Positions 1 to 9,324 are shown, numbered from the stretch's first letter. The stretch is DNA of 18,443 nucleotides from Tritrichomonas foetus (GCA_001839685.1 MLAK01001242.1:7323-25765), one strand, 5' to 3'. A program made the numbers and translations. The notes: a model not told the origin generated them from the letters alone.

Positions 1-132
1 TTAATTGATAATGAAAAGGTCAAATAAAAAGCGGTATGCGAATCAATTCGCATAAGCAACCGCTTTTAATTGATAATGTAAAGGTCAAATAAAAAGTGGT
101 AAAATCAAGTATTCACATAAGCCAACCGCCGC
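1..132. repeat. Two tandem copies of a ~65-bp repeat, the first with a long stem-loop
   Basis: Copy 1 runs 1-64 and copy 2 66-132. Both begin TTAATTGATAATG, continue with AAAGGTCAAATAAAAAG and end near AACCG..CT. In copy 1, AAGCGGT (29-35) and ATGCGAA (36-42) pair with TTCGCAT (47-53) and ACCGCTT (59-65). This gives two 7-bp stems with a TCAA loop and a 5-nt bulge. In copy 2 the inner stem has decayed (AAAATCAAGTATTCACAT) and only the outer GTGGT/ACCGC part remains. The array may continue left of the window. It could be a transposon end or a small satellite. Confidence 0.75.
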
Positions 133-1253
133 TGATTACGAAATAGAAGGTGAAATATTGACACTCTTGATAACAGAAATTTTTCAATATAGCTGATAGG
201 GTAATCAATTTTTCAGAGATAAAATGTTTCGATGATCGAAAAAACTACTTTGGTTGCTTGTAAATTTCTGTGTTAACTGAAAAGAAAAAACGTGAAAAAA
301 AAAAAAAACCAAAGAAATGAAAACTATCTGTTGATGCTTGAAATACTACCATAAAGAAATTCAGGTTTCAGAGGTGTGTTCGCATAAGTTTTTGCCGTAA
401 TTTTATGTCATTTTCATCATTTTTAAGGTATATCTAAAAACAGCTATGATATGAGTTTTCTTGTATTTGTTCAACGAATAGGCAGAAAATATTGATATAT
501 CAATTTTGTATTTATACCACATATGTATTTCCAGTATATCAAGATTGTGGAAATCAATCACAAGTTTCAGTCACAAATATTGAATATTTTTCATTTGACA
601 TTAGTTTTTTCATGATATTGCGACGTTATTAGGTCATATATATAGAAATATTTATGTTGATATTTGTTCAGATATGATATTCAATAAAGAAAATTGTTTC
701 CTTCTGTCATTATTTCATCACTAATCAGAAAGACAATCATGATGTGATAACATTTGATGTTGAAATAATTCATCATTAGTTATTCAAAAGGATTGTGAAT
801 GAAGTAAAACTTTTTCATGATAAATGACTTCCTACTGATGTTTTTTTCAACTTCATTGGTCATTTATTGGTCAATTTAATTTTATTTCTATTGAATTTAT
901 CAAATACTAAATACCCAATCATAAATTGCCAATATATCTATTGATTATGAGTGAATATAATATATAATTCAATAATACTCTCGTTAAGACCATATTAATC
1001 CTTAATGTATCATTAAAAGAGATACATAACCTTAAATAATAATGAAAAAGAGCGACTTGAGAAAAAAAATACAAATAATAACCTAAAAATCATGAAGTTT
1101 TTTTTTCAATCAATTTCGTTTCGTAAAGTATAGAATTACTGATTCAAAATCACCAAAATTCTATGGGAAAACATTCAAAAAGTGATCTAAAAGAACAAAA
1201 AAGTTTTGAAATTCGATTTTTTTCAGACGATATATCCCATTGTTTTTTAACCT
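133..1253. other. AT-rich intergenic stretch upstream of the Q-rich gene
   Basis: I see no open frame with protein-like composition on either strand and no recognisable RNA gene. A run of A at about 295-308 and many short A/T runs are present. The last part (about 1200-1253) must hold the promoter and 5' leader of the gene starting at 1254. No clear match to the trichomonad initiator (TCA followed by pyrimidine, T, T/A) stands out right before the ATG. Confidence 0.5.
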
Positions 1254-2759
1254 ATGTCGATTGTTCCTCCTCCAGGTGCAGGCGGGCAAGCAGGAGCACG
1301 CCCAGCTGCCCAACATCCGACTCCTCAGCAACAGCAACAGCTTGCTCAACAGCAAAGAGCACAGTTCGAACAACTTTTGAAAATGCAACAAGCAGGTCAA
1401 CAGCTCACTCCGCAACAACAGCAGTTTGTAACCCAATATCAGCAATATATGGCGCAGGCAAATCGCCAACAATACGAAAGATTAAAGCAGATGCAACAAG
1501 CCGGTCAACAATTAACACCACAACAGCAGCAATTCATGCAACAATATGCTCTCCAACAGCAGCGAGTTCAACAGGCACAACAACAAGCGCAACAGCAAGC
1601 ACAACAACAAGCCAAAACAGTGACAATTCAACAATCTCCTCAACCAATGAAACCAGCTGCAGCCCCACCAGCTGCTTCTCCATCAATTCCTTCACCTGTT
1701 TCAACACCAACAGCAGCTCCAAAACCAGCCAATCAACCTCAAACAGCATTCGCATCAATTCCGCCACCATTATCATCGACTACAAATCCATCTCCACAAC
1801 AATCCCCGACTTTCGCAAAACAGCCACAAAACATATCCCTCAGTCAACAACAACAACAACAGAGACTTCAACAACAGCGTCTTCAACAATCGCAGCCAAC
1901 ATTAAATGTTGGACAGACAGTTGCAAAACCACCTGTCGGAGCTCAACAACAACAGCAACAACCCTACGCAGCAACCCAGCTAAGCCCAAGACAGACAGCA
2001 CAACAACAACCAAATCATCTACCACAACAATATCGATCATCACAGCCAGCAATCCAGCCGACACAGCCGTCATTTCCAGCAACAAAGGACGCACCAACGC
2101 CTTCACAATTTGTGAAAACCGCCGCAAAGCCAAACGACCTTTTAGATTCTGCCAATCCAGATGGAGCCCGAGACGATAGAATTAACGGAATCATTCAAAA
2201 AGTTCAACAAAATGCACAACCCGCCAAACAACAACAAGAACAACTTGAAAGGGCTTTCCAAAGCGGTCAGAAATTCAACCTCGATTCAACCAAAGCCGCA
2301 ATTGAAAAAGACTTGAATCTCCTACACGATTCGATTGTTTCAATGTCCAAAATTTGTATCGATCGATTAAACGGAATAGATTCTTGCCTCAGCGAAATCA
2401 GAAACGAAGTCGAAACAGCAGACGGTATTTTAACGGTGATTAAAGATTCAACAGGCGTCGCCCAATTGACGGCATTTTCAAACAGTCTTCCAAAATGCGA
2501 ATTCCAGAGACCTGCAGAACCATGTGGTGTAACGCATATGCAGCCAATTATAACCTTCCCTGGTGCAGGATTCAAAATCAATACAACATGCCTAGACAAT
2601 GTTGGTGTGCAGATCCGTGACGGTGAAGAATTCGATAAGGATTTGGTCGTTCCATACAATATCTATTCTGGCAATCGCGCCAAGCCGTGGACAAGGAAGA
2701 GTGACTTCTTCCTCTCAAGAGGTCAAAATGAAAAAACTTCCATGGCTGATTTATATTAA
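1254..2759 (+). CDS. Glutamine-rich hypothetical protein with a conserved-looking C-terminal domain
   Basis: This is an intact 501-residue frame, ATG to TAA, with no intron signal. Residues 1-20 are Gly/Ala/Pro-rich and about 24-290 is dominated by Gln, Pro, Ser and Thr. A 36-residue spaced repeat is visible: the segment MQQAGQQLTPQQQQF occurs at residues ~44-58 and again at ~80-94. From about residue 320 composition becomes normal. A likely helical or coiled segment (about 335-400, with KAAIEKDLNLLHDSIVSM and repeated acidic/leucine spacing) leads into a globular tail rich in Cys, Pro and aromatic residues. Gln is encoded by CAA and CAG only, and the gene ends in TAA, so the standard code holds. 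Such low-complexity Q-rich proteins are often transcription, nuclear-pore or RNA-granule factors, but I recognise no family here. Overlapping frames at 1163-2179 (+) and on the other strand are shadows of the CAA repeats. It converges on the gene at 3130-5094. Confidence 0.85.
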   Translation: MSIVPPPGAGGQAGARPAAQHPTPQQQQQLAQQQRAQFEQLLKMQQAGQQLTPQQQQFVTQYQQYMAQANRQQYERLKQMQQAGQQLTPQQQQFMQQYALQQQRVQQAQQQAQQQAQQQAKTVTIQQSPQPMKPAAAPPAASPSIPSPVSTPTAAPKPANQPQTAFASIPPPLSSTTNPSPQQSPTFAKQPQNISLSQQQQQQRLQQQRLQQSQPTLNVGQTVAKPPVGAQQQQQQPYAATQLSPRQTAQQQPNHLPQQYRSSQPAIQPTQPSFPATKDAPTPSQFVKTAAKPNDLLDSANPDGARDDRINGIIQKVQQNAQPAKQQQEQLERAFQSGQKFNLDSTKAAIEKDLNLLHDSIVSMSKICIDRLNGIDSCLSEIRNEVETADGILTVIKDSTGVAQLTAFSNSLPKCEFQRPAEPCGVTHMQPIITFPGAGFKINTTCLDNVGVQIRDGEEFDKDLVVPYNIYSGNRAKPWTRKSDFFLSRGQNEKTSMADLY

Positions 2760-2793
2760 TTAATTAATTAATTTACTAATTAATTAATGAATT
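2755..2793. repeat. (TTAA)n microsatellite at the stop codon
   Basis: The TAA stop of the Q-rich gene is embedded in about nine TTAA/TAAT units interrupted by TTTAC. It probably forms the start of the 3' UTR. Trichomonad genes commonly have a TAAA-type poly(A) signal overlapping or just after the stop, and the context here fits that, but I infer this only from composition. Confidence 0.7.
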
Positions 2794-3129
2794 TGGTTGA
2801 ATGAATGACTTTCTTTAACTATGGTCGAATTTTCATTTGATTCTCTTTAGTTTTTTTTAAAGAAAATGGAAAAAATGTAGCAACGATTAAAAATTAAAAA
2901 AGCAATATTCTTTCTTCGTTATTTCCTCACTCTTTTTTTTTAACTCATTCCTGAAAGCATTTTGAGAATAGACATATATCTATATGATAATATTGGAATG
3001 ACTAATAAAAGAAGATAATGATTCGTACCTTATTGGCATCAAGAAGTAATAAAACAAAACACAGCAGAACAGAAAAAAAAAAAACAAAACAAAACATTTA
3101 GATACAAAAAAATAATTATGAATTTTCAT
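2760..3129. other. Convergent intergenic region
   Basis: These 370 bases separate the 3' ends of two converging genes. They hold A-runs, T-runs and an AAAAC repeat near 3075-3095 but no coding-like frame or RNA gene that I can see. They must contain both polyadenylation regions. Confidence 0.6.
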
Positions 3130-5094
3130 TCATGCCTGTGTATATTTCAATGCGGTATCAATGAAATCCTGTTGAAGCTTGATATATGCTTGAATGAATA
3201 CTTCATCTGGTCTCAAGCAAAACAAAATCACTGATTCAATTTTCAACCATAGGATGATTTCATCATCATCACAATACTTTTTAAAGTATGGATTTCGCAT
3301 AGCAAATGAATTTAATTTGATAAAAATCGATAGAAAGTTTTTAATATTGCATTGTTGGAAGATTACAGCGTAGAATTTATCTGGAAATTGTTCTATTTGC
3401 TGAATAAATCGTAAATCATGCATTACATTAATCATTATTTGGAATTGATCATATAATGATGCTTTTTCCAAACAAGATAAAGTTTTAATTGAGTCCATCA
3501 TTGTCGGTCTTAAACTTTCATGTGTTTTTGAAGTCAATTCCGTGAATTCAATCATTCCGTCACGATTTTGAATATTTAACAGTAATTTAGAAAACTCGGA
3601 ATCAAGATGATCAAGAATAGCAATTTTATTTAAATCAATCCAAGTTTGTAAATGCATTTCTAAAAGTGATAAATAAAGTTTTCTGTTTAATCTTGGGAGA
3701 TTGAATGACTTTTCAAGCGATCGAAACATTTTTCGGAATTGGCGATTTTGTGGAAGAACAACTGCTTCACTAATAAAAGGGTCAATAACTACTGAAAGAC
3801 AAGAATCTGTTAAATCGTTCCATTTTTCAAGTTCTGAGCGATAAAGACGATGACATAATAATTTTTCTAATATTTTAATTTCTTGACTTTCCCCTTCAAA
3901 AATAGGTTCATCATTATATTCAATATTTTGAGAAGGGATATGTGGGTAAACTTGACAAGAATACCAATTATATTCAAATTTTTCAGGAACGCGTTTTAAT
4001 TCGGCGATAGTAACAGTTTCGGGCATTTTCTTACAAGAATGCAAAAATTTCGCTAAAACGTGAATATCATGGACTGATATATAGAAATCGAGATACATAT
4101 GACCAAATGGTTTATAAATATGGGGTAATTCATATACAGATTTACAAGTGAATAAAGTTTTGTAAATTTCTGAGATTTGACTATCATTCTTCGAGATAAT
4201 ACTAATAACCTTTTCTAACAATTTTGAATATTTTTTGGCTGGCGAATGAGAAATCCATTCTATTGCGTATTTCCATAAAAACTTATTGAAAAACAAATTT
4301 CCAAAATTAATTTCATGCCATTTTAAGTCCTTTAAATATCTTAGCAAACATAAAATTTGTTCAGGAAGTAAAGGAAGAGAATTAACAATACATTCAACTA
4401 AAAATTTCGAATACATACTTAAAAAACCAGGATTGTAATCTTCATTTTCATTTGCTTTACCATCGACAGCAAGTGCTCGAGTGAATTTCGTAAATGCCGC
4501 TTCAACAAAACGAAAAGTTGAAGCACTATGCATTAATGGCTGCAAAATGGAAATTGCAAGTTTTTGATCACAATTTTCAACAATTGCTCGATAAAAATTG
4601 ATAGCAATGCATAAGTGTTCATGTGAAGAAAAATAACCAAAAGCGGCCGGAATTGCACACCTAATCAGATATGTGAAGTCAGCACTTTTTGTTTTTGAAA
4701 GAACGGCTGAAGCAAGAATTTCGGGGTTTTCATTAATAAAACATATCAAAAAACCGGTATTTTGTGTCATTTGTGCAAAACCTAAAAATGATGGCAATTC
4801 TTGCGGATTGAACACATAACTTTTAAACGTGTTTGGAAATTCATCTGAATGTTCGCGAAAACTTGACGAGTGAGCGAGAGGTGCTAGTGTGATGATTCGC
4901 TGAGATCGTTGAACGGATGCGCGTAAATTTGAAACGTCTTGAATACAGGTGCTTAATAAAGCTTGTGGTTTTCGTCCCATTTCTTTGATAATGGAAGTAA
5001 CTTGATCATCTTGAGGGTTTCGCTTTTGGAGTGGAATTTCTTCCATTTTGGCTTTTTTTATCGATACGATACACATTGAAATTGCGCAAAACAT
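3130..5094 (-). CDS. Hypothetical 654-aa helical protein, probably a trichomonad-expanded (RasGAP-like) family
   Basis: Intact frame on the minus strand, ending in TGA at 3130-3132. The first ATG gives 654 residues. A second ATG at 5046 (residue 17, MEEIPLQKRN) may be the true start, because the preceding 16 residues look like translated leader and trichomonad 5' UTRs are very short. After a charged N-terminus (to about 60) the protein is a continuous series of amphipathic helices without signal peptide or clear membrane segment. The segment around residues 145-215 (IRCAIPAAFGYFSSHEHL and the following FYRAIVE, ILQPLM and FRFVEAAF) resembles, from memory, a large family in trichomonads, some members of which carry RasGAP labels. 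I see no arginine-finger motif I could defend, so GAP activity is only a possibility. It is likely cytosolic. The frame is free of breaks, unlike everything to its right, so it is probably a functional host gene. Confidence 0.85.
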   Translation of the reverse strand: MFCAISMCIVSIKKAKMEEIPLQKRNPQDDQVTSIIKEMGRKPQALLSTCIQDVSNLRASVQRSQRIITLAPLAHSSSFREHSDEFPNTFKSYVFNPQELPSFLGFAQMTQNTGFLICFINENPEILASAVLSKTKSADFTYLIRCAIPAAFGYFSSHEHLCIAINFYRAIVENCDQKLAISILQPLMHSASTFRFVEAAFTKFTRALAVDGKANENEDYNPGFLSMYSKFLVECIVNSLPLLPEQILCLLRYLKDLKWHEINFGNLFFNKFLWKYAIEWISHSPAKKYSKLLEKVISIISKNDSQISEIYKTLFTCKSVYELPHIYKPFGHMYLDFYISVHDIHVLAKFLHSCKKMPETVTIAELKRVPEKFEYNWYSCQVYPHIPSQNIEYNDEPIFEGESQEIKILEKLLCHRLYRSELEKWNDLTDSCLSVVIDPFISEAVVLPQNRQFRKMFRSLEKSFNLPRLNRKLYLSLLEMHLQTWIDLNKIAILDHLDSEFSKLLLNIQNRDGMIEFTELTSKTHESLRPTMMDSIKTLSCLEKASLYDQFQIMINVMHDLRFIQQIEQFPDKFYAVIFQQCNIKNFLSIFIKLNSFAMRNPYFKKYCDDDEIILWLKIESVILFCLRPDEVFIQAYIKLQQDFIDTALKYTQA

Positions 5095-5518
5095 ATTGAA
5101 TTTGAAAATAAATTATAGAATAATTTTATATAAAAACAATCAAATTCATGAACAGTTTCGCAGATATATCATATGATAGTTTATTTTTATTTTAGATATT
5201 ATGAATTTAATATTACAAAAAATTGTTATAATTATTAATAAAGAAAAACATGATAATATTAATTATTGATTGAGATGCTATTCAGTTATTGAACAATGTA
5301 TGATACAGTGTCTTGAAAATCCATATAGGCCTCATAATTTCCATATAGTAAGAGTAGTGAAAAATAGGAAACTGTGAAAATTTATTCAATTTATTGAGAA
5401 GGTCTTTCAAAATAATTCAAAAAAATCACAATGCAATATTGGTCTTTCTGGAATCATTTCTAAGTAAATGTATCAATAATAAAAATCAAGAAAGGTAAGA
5501 AATATGAAATAAAAAATG
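5095..5518. other. Intergenic region upstream of the 654-aa protein gene
   Basis: AT-rich with no coding-like frame. It includes the promoter of the minus-strand gene ending at 5094 or 5046. It marks the boundary between the host-gene part of the window and the transposon remnants to the right. Confidence 0.5.

Positions 5519-5560
<42 letters not shown>
5519..5560. repeat. 42-base poly(A) run
   Basis: An uninterrupted run of 42 A on the + strand, just downstream of the 3' end of a minus-strand transposase remnant. It produces a false poly-Phe frame on the minus strand. Length may be uncertain because homopolymers this long are prone to sequencing and assembly error. Confidence 0.9.
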
Positions 5561-5564
<4 letters not shown>

Positions 5565-5600
5565 AATTTAATAAATAAGATTTAAAATGATTTGAGTGTT

Positions 5601-5638
5601 TGTTGCTTGTGGCTTCAGTTGTTGCTTGTGGCTTCAGT
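5601..5638. repeat. 19-bp tandem duplication (2 copies)
   Basis: TGTTGCTTGTGGCTTCAGT at 5601-5619 is repeated exactly at 5620-5638, followed by a degenerate partial third copy (TGCTGC). It lies between the poly(A) run and the end of the transposase remnant. Confidence 0.85.
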
Positions 5639-5718
5639 TGCTGCTTTAAGACCTCGAGAAAAGTGTAAGACATTTTCTAATCCATCTAATAACGTAAAAA
5701 CATGATTCCAGCTGCCAC

Positions 5719-6699
5719 TTAATGGTAATAAGGTGGCAATAAATGCAACATCATACCATTATCAGGTCCAAAATACAAAACATTCCCCATTTTTGTTAAG
5801 TCCAGCAATGGTATTTCATCAACATTTTCAAAATTTGTGCCCAACAGATGGTTATGAATTGTAAGTCGTTCATGATTGCTTGTCAACTCTTTCCCGCTGA
5901 TCGAAAATCTCTGATTCCTAGGAATGGAAAAATTCCTGTGTCTCTAAATGCTTTCATCACGCTGCTGCGGCATGTAGCGACTTGCCAGGCATCAATAACA
6001 GAAAAAATCAATAGCCTTCTCATATAGCTTACCCCATTGTTATCTAATTCTAGATATTTAGTATCGCGAAGAGAAAAGTACTGTGCTAGTGCATTTTTAA
6101 AGGGTGACGCGATGTTTTTATCGAAAAGTTGCGTCAAATGGCTTGAGTGAGCTAAAAGTGTTATTAACCGAATTTTATTTATCTCTAAAAATGTTAATGC
6201 CTCAGAACATAAGCGATTATTATGAGAATCAACAAATAAAACCATTTCAATGTTTCTTAAATGAGGTGGTAGGACTTCAACTCTATATTTTGAAACCATA
6301 TTAACAAAATAAACGCACCAGACATAGAAGAGCTTCTTTGCTATCCAACCATTTTTGGATGTGGAAAAGTGAGCTCTGCCAACCAAATCTCCCAATTCTG
6401 GTGGCAATTTTTTTAATTTCTGAAGGATGATGAATCGTGGAAGCGAATATCCATCGGCAGAAATTGTCATCACAGCAGTAGTATGTATATTTGAATCACT
6501 TGATGGACAATAATTGAGTCCATCTTCGGGACAGATGACTCTAAAAGATCTGTTAGTGAATATTGATGTTTTGATTAAAGAGGGATTCTTTCGTTATCAT
6601 TCTTTTAATTAATTGTAAACGGTCATCAACAAAACGAATTATTGAATAAAAATGATATGCCACGAAAGCTTTTTGAAAAGAATCTGTGATTTTTTCCAT
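5719..6699 (-). pseudogene. Pogo/Jerky-type DDE_1 transposase remnant, frameshifted
   Basis: The longest open piece is 5883-6591 on the minus strand; no ATG starts it, and the frame runs upstream of the first ATG at 6470. It carries the second and third catalytic aspartate motifs of the pogo/Jerky/CENP-B-like DDE_1 superfamily. The second is in LFVDSHNN, followed by the usual stretch LITLLAHSSHLTQLFD that places the third D in QLFDKNIASPFK. An FRVICPEDG...TISADG region precedes them, as expected ahead of the second D. The first catalytic D is missing. The N-terminal frame that begins at ATG 6699 (MEKITDSFQKAF) breaks into the main frame near 6570 with part of the domain lost. A further frameshift near 5890 continues the C-terminal tail (KELTSNHERL onward) to a TAA at 5719. 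No terminal inverted repeats were found. It is decayed and inactive. Confidence 0.75.
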
Positions 6700-7054
6700 A
6701 TAGCATGAGCTCACAAATTCTCGATTTTGTTATTCTATCACAATATTTTCAAAGAGTTATAAAATTTTTTATAAGCATCTTAAGAATCACTATATAGTTT
6801 TCTCAATCACTGTATGAATTTTCAAGACACTGTAAATTAAAATGATTCAAATCATATCTCAAAAAGTGAATTTTTATAAAAAATTTTTTCACCAAATTTT
6901 TAAGATTTTGATCAAAACAATCAGAGGTATACTGGTTCCAAAAAAGTGTTTCAAAAAGTCGATTCTTCAAACAAAAAGTGAATACCCCTAAATCGCAAAC
7001 TTTTCCCCTTTTCATGAGATAAGACAGAAGTATGTGATTGACCGTTTACCAAAA

Positions 7055-7077
7055 AAAGTGGATTTTAAAACCACTTT
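7055..7077. repeat. Short inverted repeat (hairpin) before the MULE remnant
   Basis: AAAGTGG (7055-7061) and CCACTTT (7071-7077) flank the self-complementary ATTTTAAAA spacer, giving a stem of 7 bp or more. It lies just left of the MULE coding remnant and could be part of that element's long terminal inverted repeat, but no right-hand partner was found. Confidence 0.5.
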
Positions 7078-7135
7078 ATTTTGGAAAATCGTTTTCTCCA
7101 GCACGATCAATTAGAGCTATTCTAAAATTGACTAA

Positions 7136-8392
7136 AAAATATCTAAATTCTATTCAAATTTTCATGAAAATGGTGGTATTTTACAAATGGAAAAATTATT
7201 TGATGACCTTCTCATCCTTCAGGAGACAACATTCCCCTTTGATAATTGCAGTACATTGACTGAGTATACACATAAAAAGTCATATGTGTATGTCGTTCCA
7301 TTGGCGGCGGAATTTACTGCGGCTAATCGAATGATATCATCGTATTGTTGCACTTTTGGAGGTGTGATCAAATCAAAAATGCGTGAGACAATTAAGTCGA
7401 TGTGTCGATGTCCGGCAAAACTCATTTTTCAACGAACATTTTCCAATGGGGCAGAAATAATGACATTTATGCTCAATAAGTCAACAGTCACGCATTCTCA
7501 TCCAGTAAGTCCAGAATATTACGGTGCATTTAGAAATATCTTGACATCGGAACAAATCAATTCCATTAAAGATCAACAAAGAGTTGGAGTTCTTGCCGGG
7601 ACCATCTGCTCCAACATGAACTGTTGTATAAACTCAGATATTTTTTACAATATTCGACGAAACATTAATGTTGATAATTCAAATGAAAATTTAAATATTT
7701 TACTAACAGAATTACAATATACGCATGATTAACAATTAAAATACATCAAAACCAAGGAATTCTTAAATCATTTTTCATCATTGGTAATTATTTAAAATCA
7801 AAATCTTTTTCAACAAATGTGATAATTCTTGATGACACAGCGGCGACAAATATCTATGATTTACCAATAGAAACATCAGTTGTCATTGATGAAGATGCGA
7901 ATACGCAAATATTATCTTTTGGAATACAATTTGATAAAACTAAAGGGAGTTTTGTAGAACATTTAACAGAAATGAAAGAGGAGCTTTTATCAGAGCCACG
8001 TGTTTTTGTCATTAATCGTTTGGAATCACAGTTTAGTGCTATAAAAAAATATATGCTATAAAAAAATTTTCCCTGAAAGTATAATCATTTTTAGTAAAAT
8101 CCACGTCAGTTGTGATCTTGTTAAAGCTTTTGGAAATACCAGGGAAATAGTTAAACAATTTGATCAAATGTATTCAAATTATAATTTGTGTGAAAATTAC
8201 ATAGAGTTTTTAGCGAATTACATTAATACACATGAAGCTCAAAATTCTCATGCTAAAATTATTGAAATTCTTGTATAAAGAAAGGAATGCTGGCTTCCTA
8301 CTTTATTGCTACAGCAAGGAGTGTCTGCTCGATTTTTCACTAGCTGTACTATAGTGCATCATGCCGCACTGATGTATTACTACTTGGGATAA
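7136..8392 (+). pseudogene. Mutator-like element (MULE) transposase, 5' and catalytic part, broken
   Basis: The frame is open from 7136; the first good ATG is at 7187. Residues ~50-110 of that piece form a FAR1/FLYWCH-like zinc motif: CRC at 73-75 and HSH at 103-105, with ~27 residues between. After a frameshift at about 7728 the catalytic domain follows. It holds ILDDTAATN with the first D and the typical TN, then IDEDANTQILSFG, then RVFVINRLESQFSAIKKIF, and, after a second frameshift near 8060 in an A-run, IHVSCDLVKAF. An in-frame TAA at 8276 is followed by more coding (KECWLPTLLLQQG) to the TAA at 8390. The canonical second aspartate (TDR/IDR) is Asn here (INR), so the enzyme would be dead even without the breaks. 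The 3' end is lost at the junction with the helicase remnant at 8410. Confidence 0.75.
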
Positions 8393-8409
8393 GGTTTATT
8401 TGGACTTAG

Positions 8410-8661
8410 ATCCCTTTAAAACATGTTTTCTCAGGAACTATTCATAAAATTCAGGGCATGACTTTATCAACAATTGTTATTGATCTACGTTCCAATTTTT
8501 GGGAACATGGTCAATTATATGTCGCTTTATCTCGAATTAAATAGCCTGAAAATATATTAGTTTTATTAAATCATGATCACAATAATGATAATATAATTAG
8601 TGTTGCTGATGAAAATGTTGTTTCTGATGTTTTAGATATTGAGAAACCTTTAGGTGGATGA
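8410..8661 (+). pseudogene. Helitron/Pif1-type SF1 helicase, C-terminal motifs
   Basis: The frame from 8410 (after a TAG) reads through one internal TAG at 8542 to TGA at 8659. It contains TIHKIQGMTLSTIVIDLR followed by FWEHGQLYVALSRIK. These are the characteristic late motifs of the Pif1/Helitron helicase family: the [HN]KxQGxTL motif, then the HGQLYVALSR box carrying the arginine of motif VI. After them comes a short acidic tail (DHNNDNIISVADENVVSDVL). Only about 84 codons remain. The ATP-binding Walker motifs and any Rep nuclease would lie upstream but are absent, replaced by the MULE remnant. The HGQLYVALSR wording favours a Helitron-like rolling-circle element over a cellular Pif1. It is directly followed by a protease-like remnant on the same strand. 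Confidence 0.75.
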
Positions 8662-8710
8662 AAATATTTTTCTTGATTTGCTAATTTTATAAGGACCGAA
8701 AGAAAGTATT

Positions 8711-9324
8711 ATGCATAATCTAGAAATTATTTGGCATACAAAAGAATTGGTTTCGAAACAACGTTTGGTCTATGTTGTTCTTTTAAAAAGTGAGAAATTA
8801 TTACATAAATGTTTTTATCAAATACAGATTCAAGGGATTTTTATTGAAATAAAGGTTATTATAGGCAAACTATTAGTTTTATTTCGTTTTATACAAGATT
8901 TTAGATCAAAAACTAATTTATCTCGAATTTGTAAAGATTTAATTCATTATGAAAATCTAGAAAATAATATTAATCAACAGTTGCCTCGCTTTTCTAATAT
9001 CAATTTATCGTTCTATGCAAATTCAGCTCTTTCTGTTCTTTATTCCACTCAAGTTTTTCGATTATTTGTTTTTGATAATTATATATCTTCAATCAATAAT
9101 ATAATTCAAGAAATATTCTAAGTTTTCGAAAAACTTAGTTCACAATGCAATCACGTCATTAAATTACGTAATTTATTGGTGATTCTTTAGATTCATGTCA
9201 TTACACAGCCAATATAAGATACAACAATCAATGGGTTGAAATCGATGGCGCACATTCTCGTTTTATATCAAATGTAAACGACGTTTTTTCCCTTTGCCAA
9301 TTCCAACTCAGAAACATCCTGTAA
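8711..9324 (+). pseudogene. Ubiquitin-specific protease (USP, family C19)-like remnant, inactive
   Basis: The frame from ATG 8711 is open for 136 codons to TAA 9119, continues in frame to TAG 9188, then shifts to a second frame (9190-9321). Two ends of a USP domain are suggested. The Cys-box-like LSFYANSALSVLYST (about residues 99-113) matches the family pattern S-C-Y-A-N-x-x-L-Q, with the nucleophile position Phe instead of Cys (codon TTC). The His-box-like DSCHYTANIRYNNQWVEID matches the usual G-H-Y-x-A-x-x-x-x-x-x-x-W-x-x-x-D, with Gly replaced by Cys and His retained. The middle of the domain is largely deleted between them. A USP is known to remove ubiquitin; this copy cannot. It lies 50 bases after the helicase motifs, so both may derive from one polyprotein. 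The His-box is the stronger evidence; the Cys-box match is weaker. Confidence 0.5.

Noticed and set aside
1163..2179. 338-residue + strand ORF rich in Ser/Thr
   Set aside because: It is the shifted reading of CAA/CAG repeats of the real gene at 1254-2759. The minus-strand Leu/Val-rich ORFs there are shadows for the same reason.
5519..5560. Poly(A) tail of a retroposed mRNA
   Set aside because: No coding-like + strand sequence precedes it and no target-site duplication was seen around it. The nearby coding remnant is on the opposite strand.
5473..5673. 66-residue minus-strand ORF with poly-Phe
   Set aside because: It is produced by the 42-base poly(A) run and the 19-bp duplication; no protein-like part remains apart from a few codons.
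6803..7015. 70-residue minus-strand ORF between the two transposase remnants
   Set aside because: Low-complexity Phe/Leu/Asn/Lys composition typical of AT-rich non-coding DNA, with no motif and no continuation in other frames.
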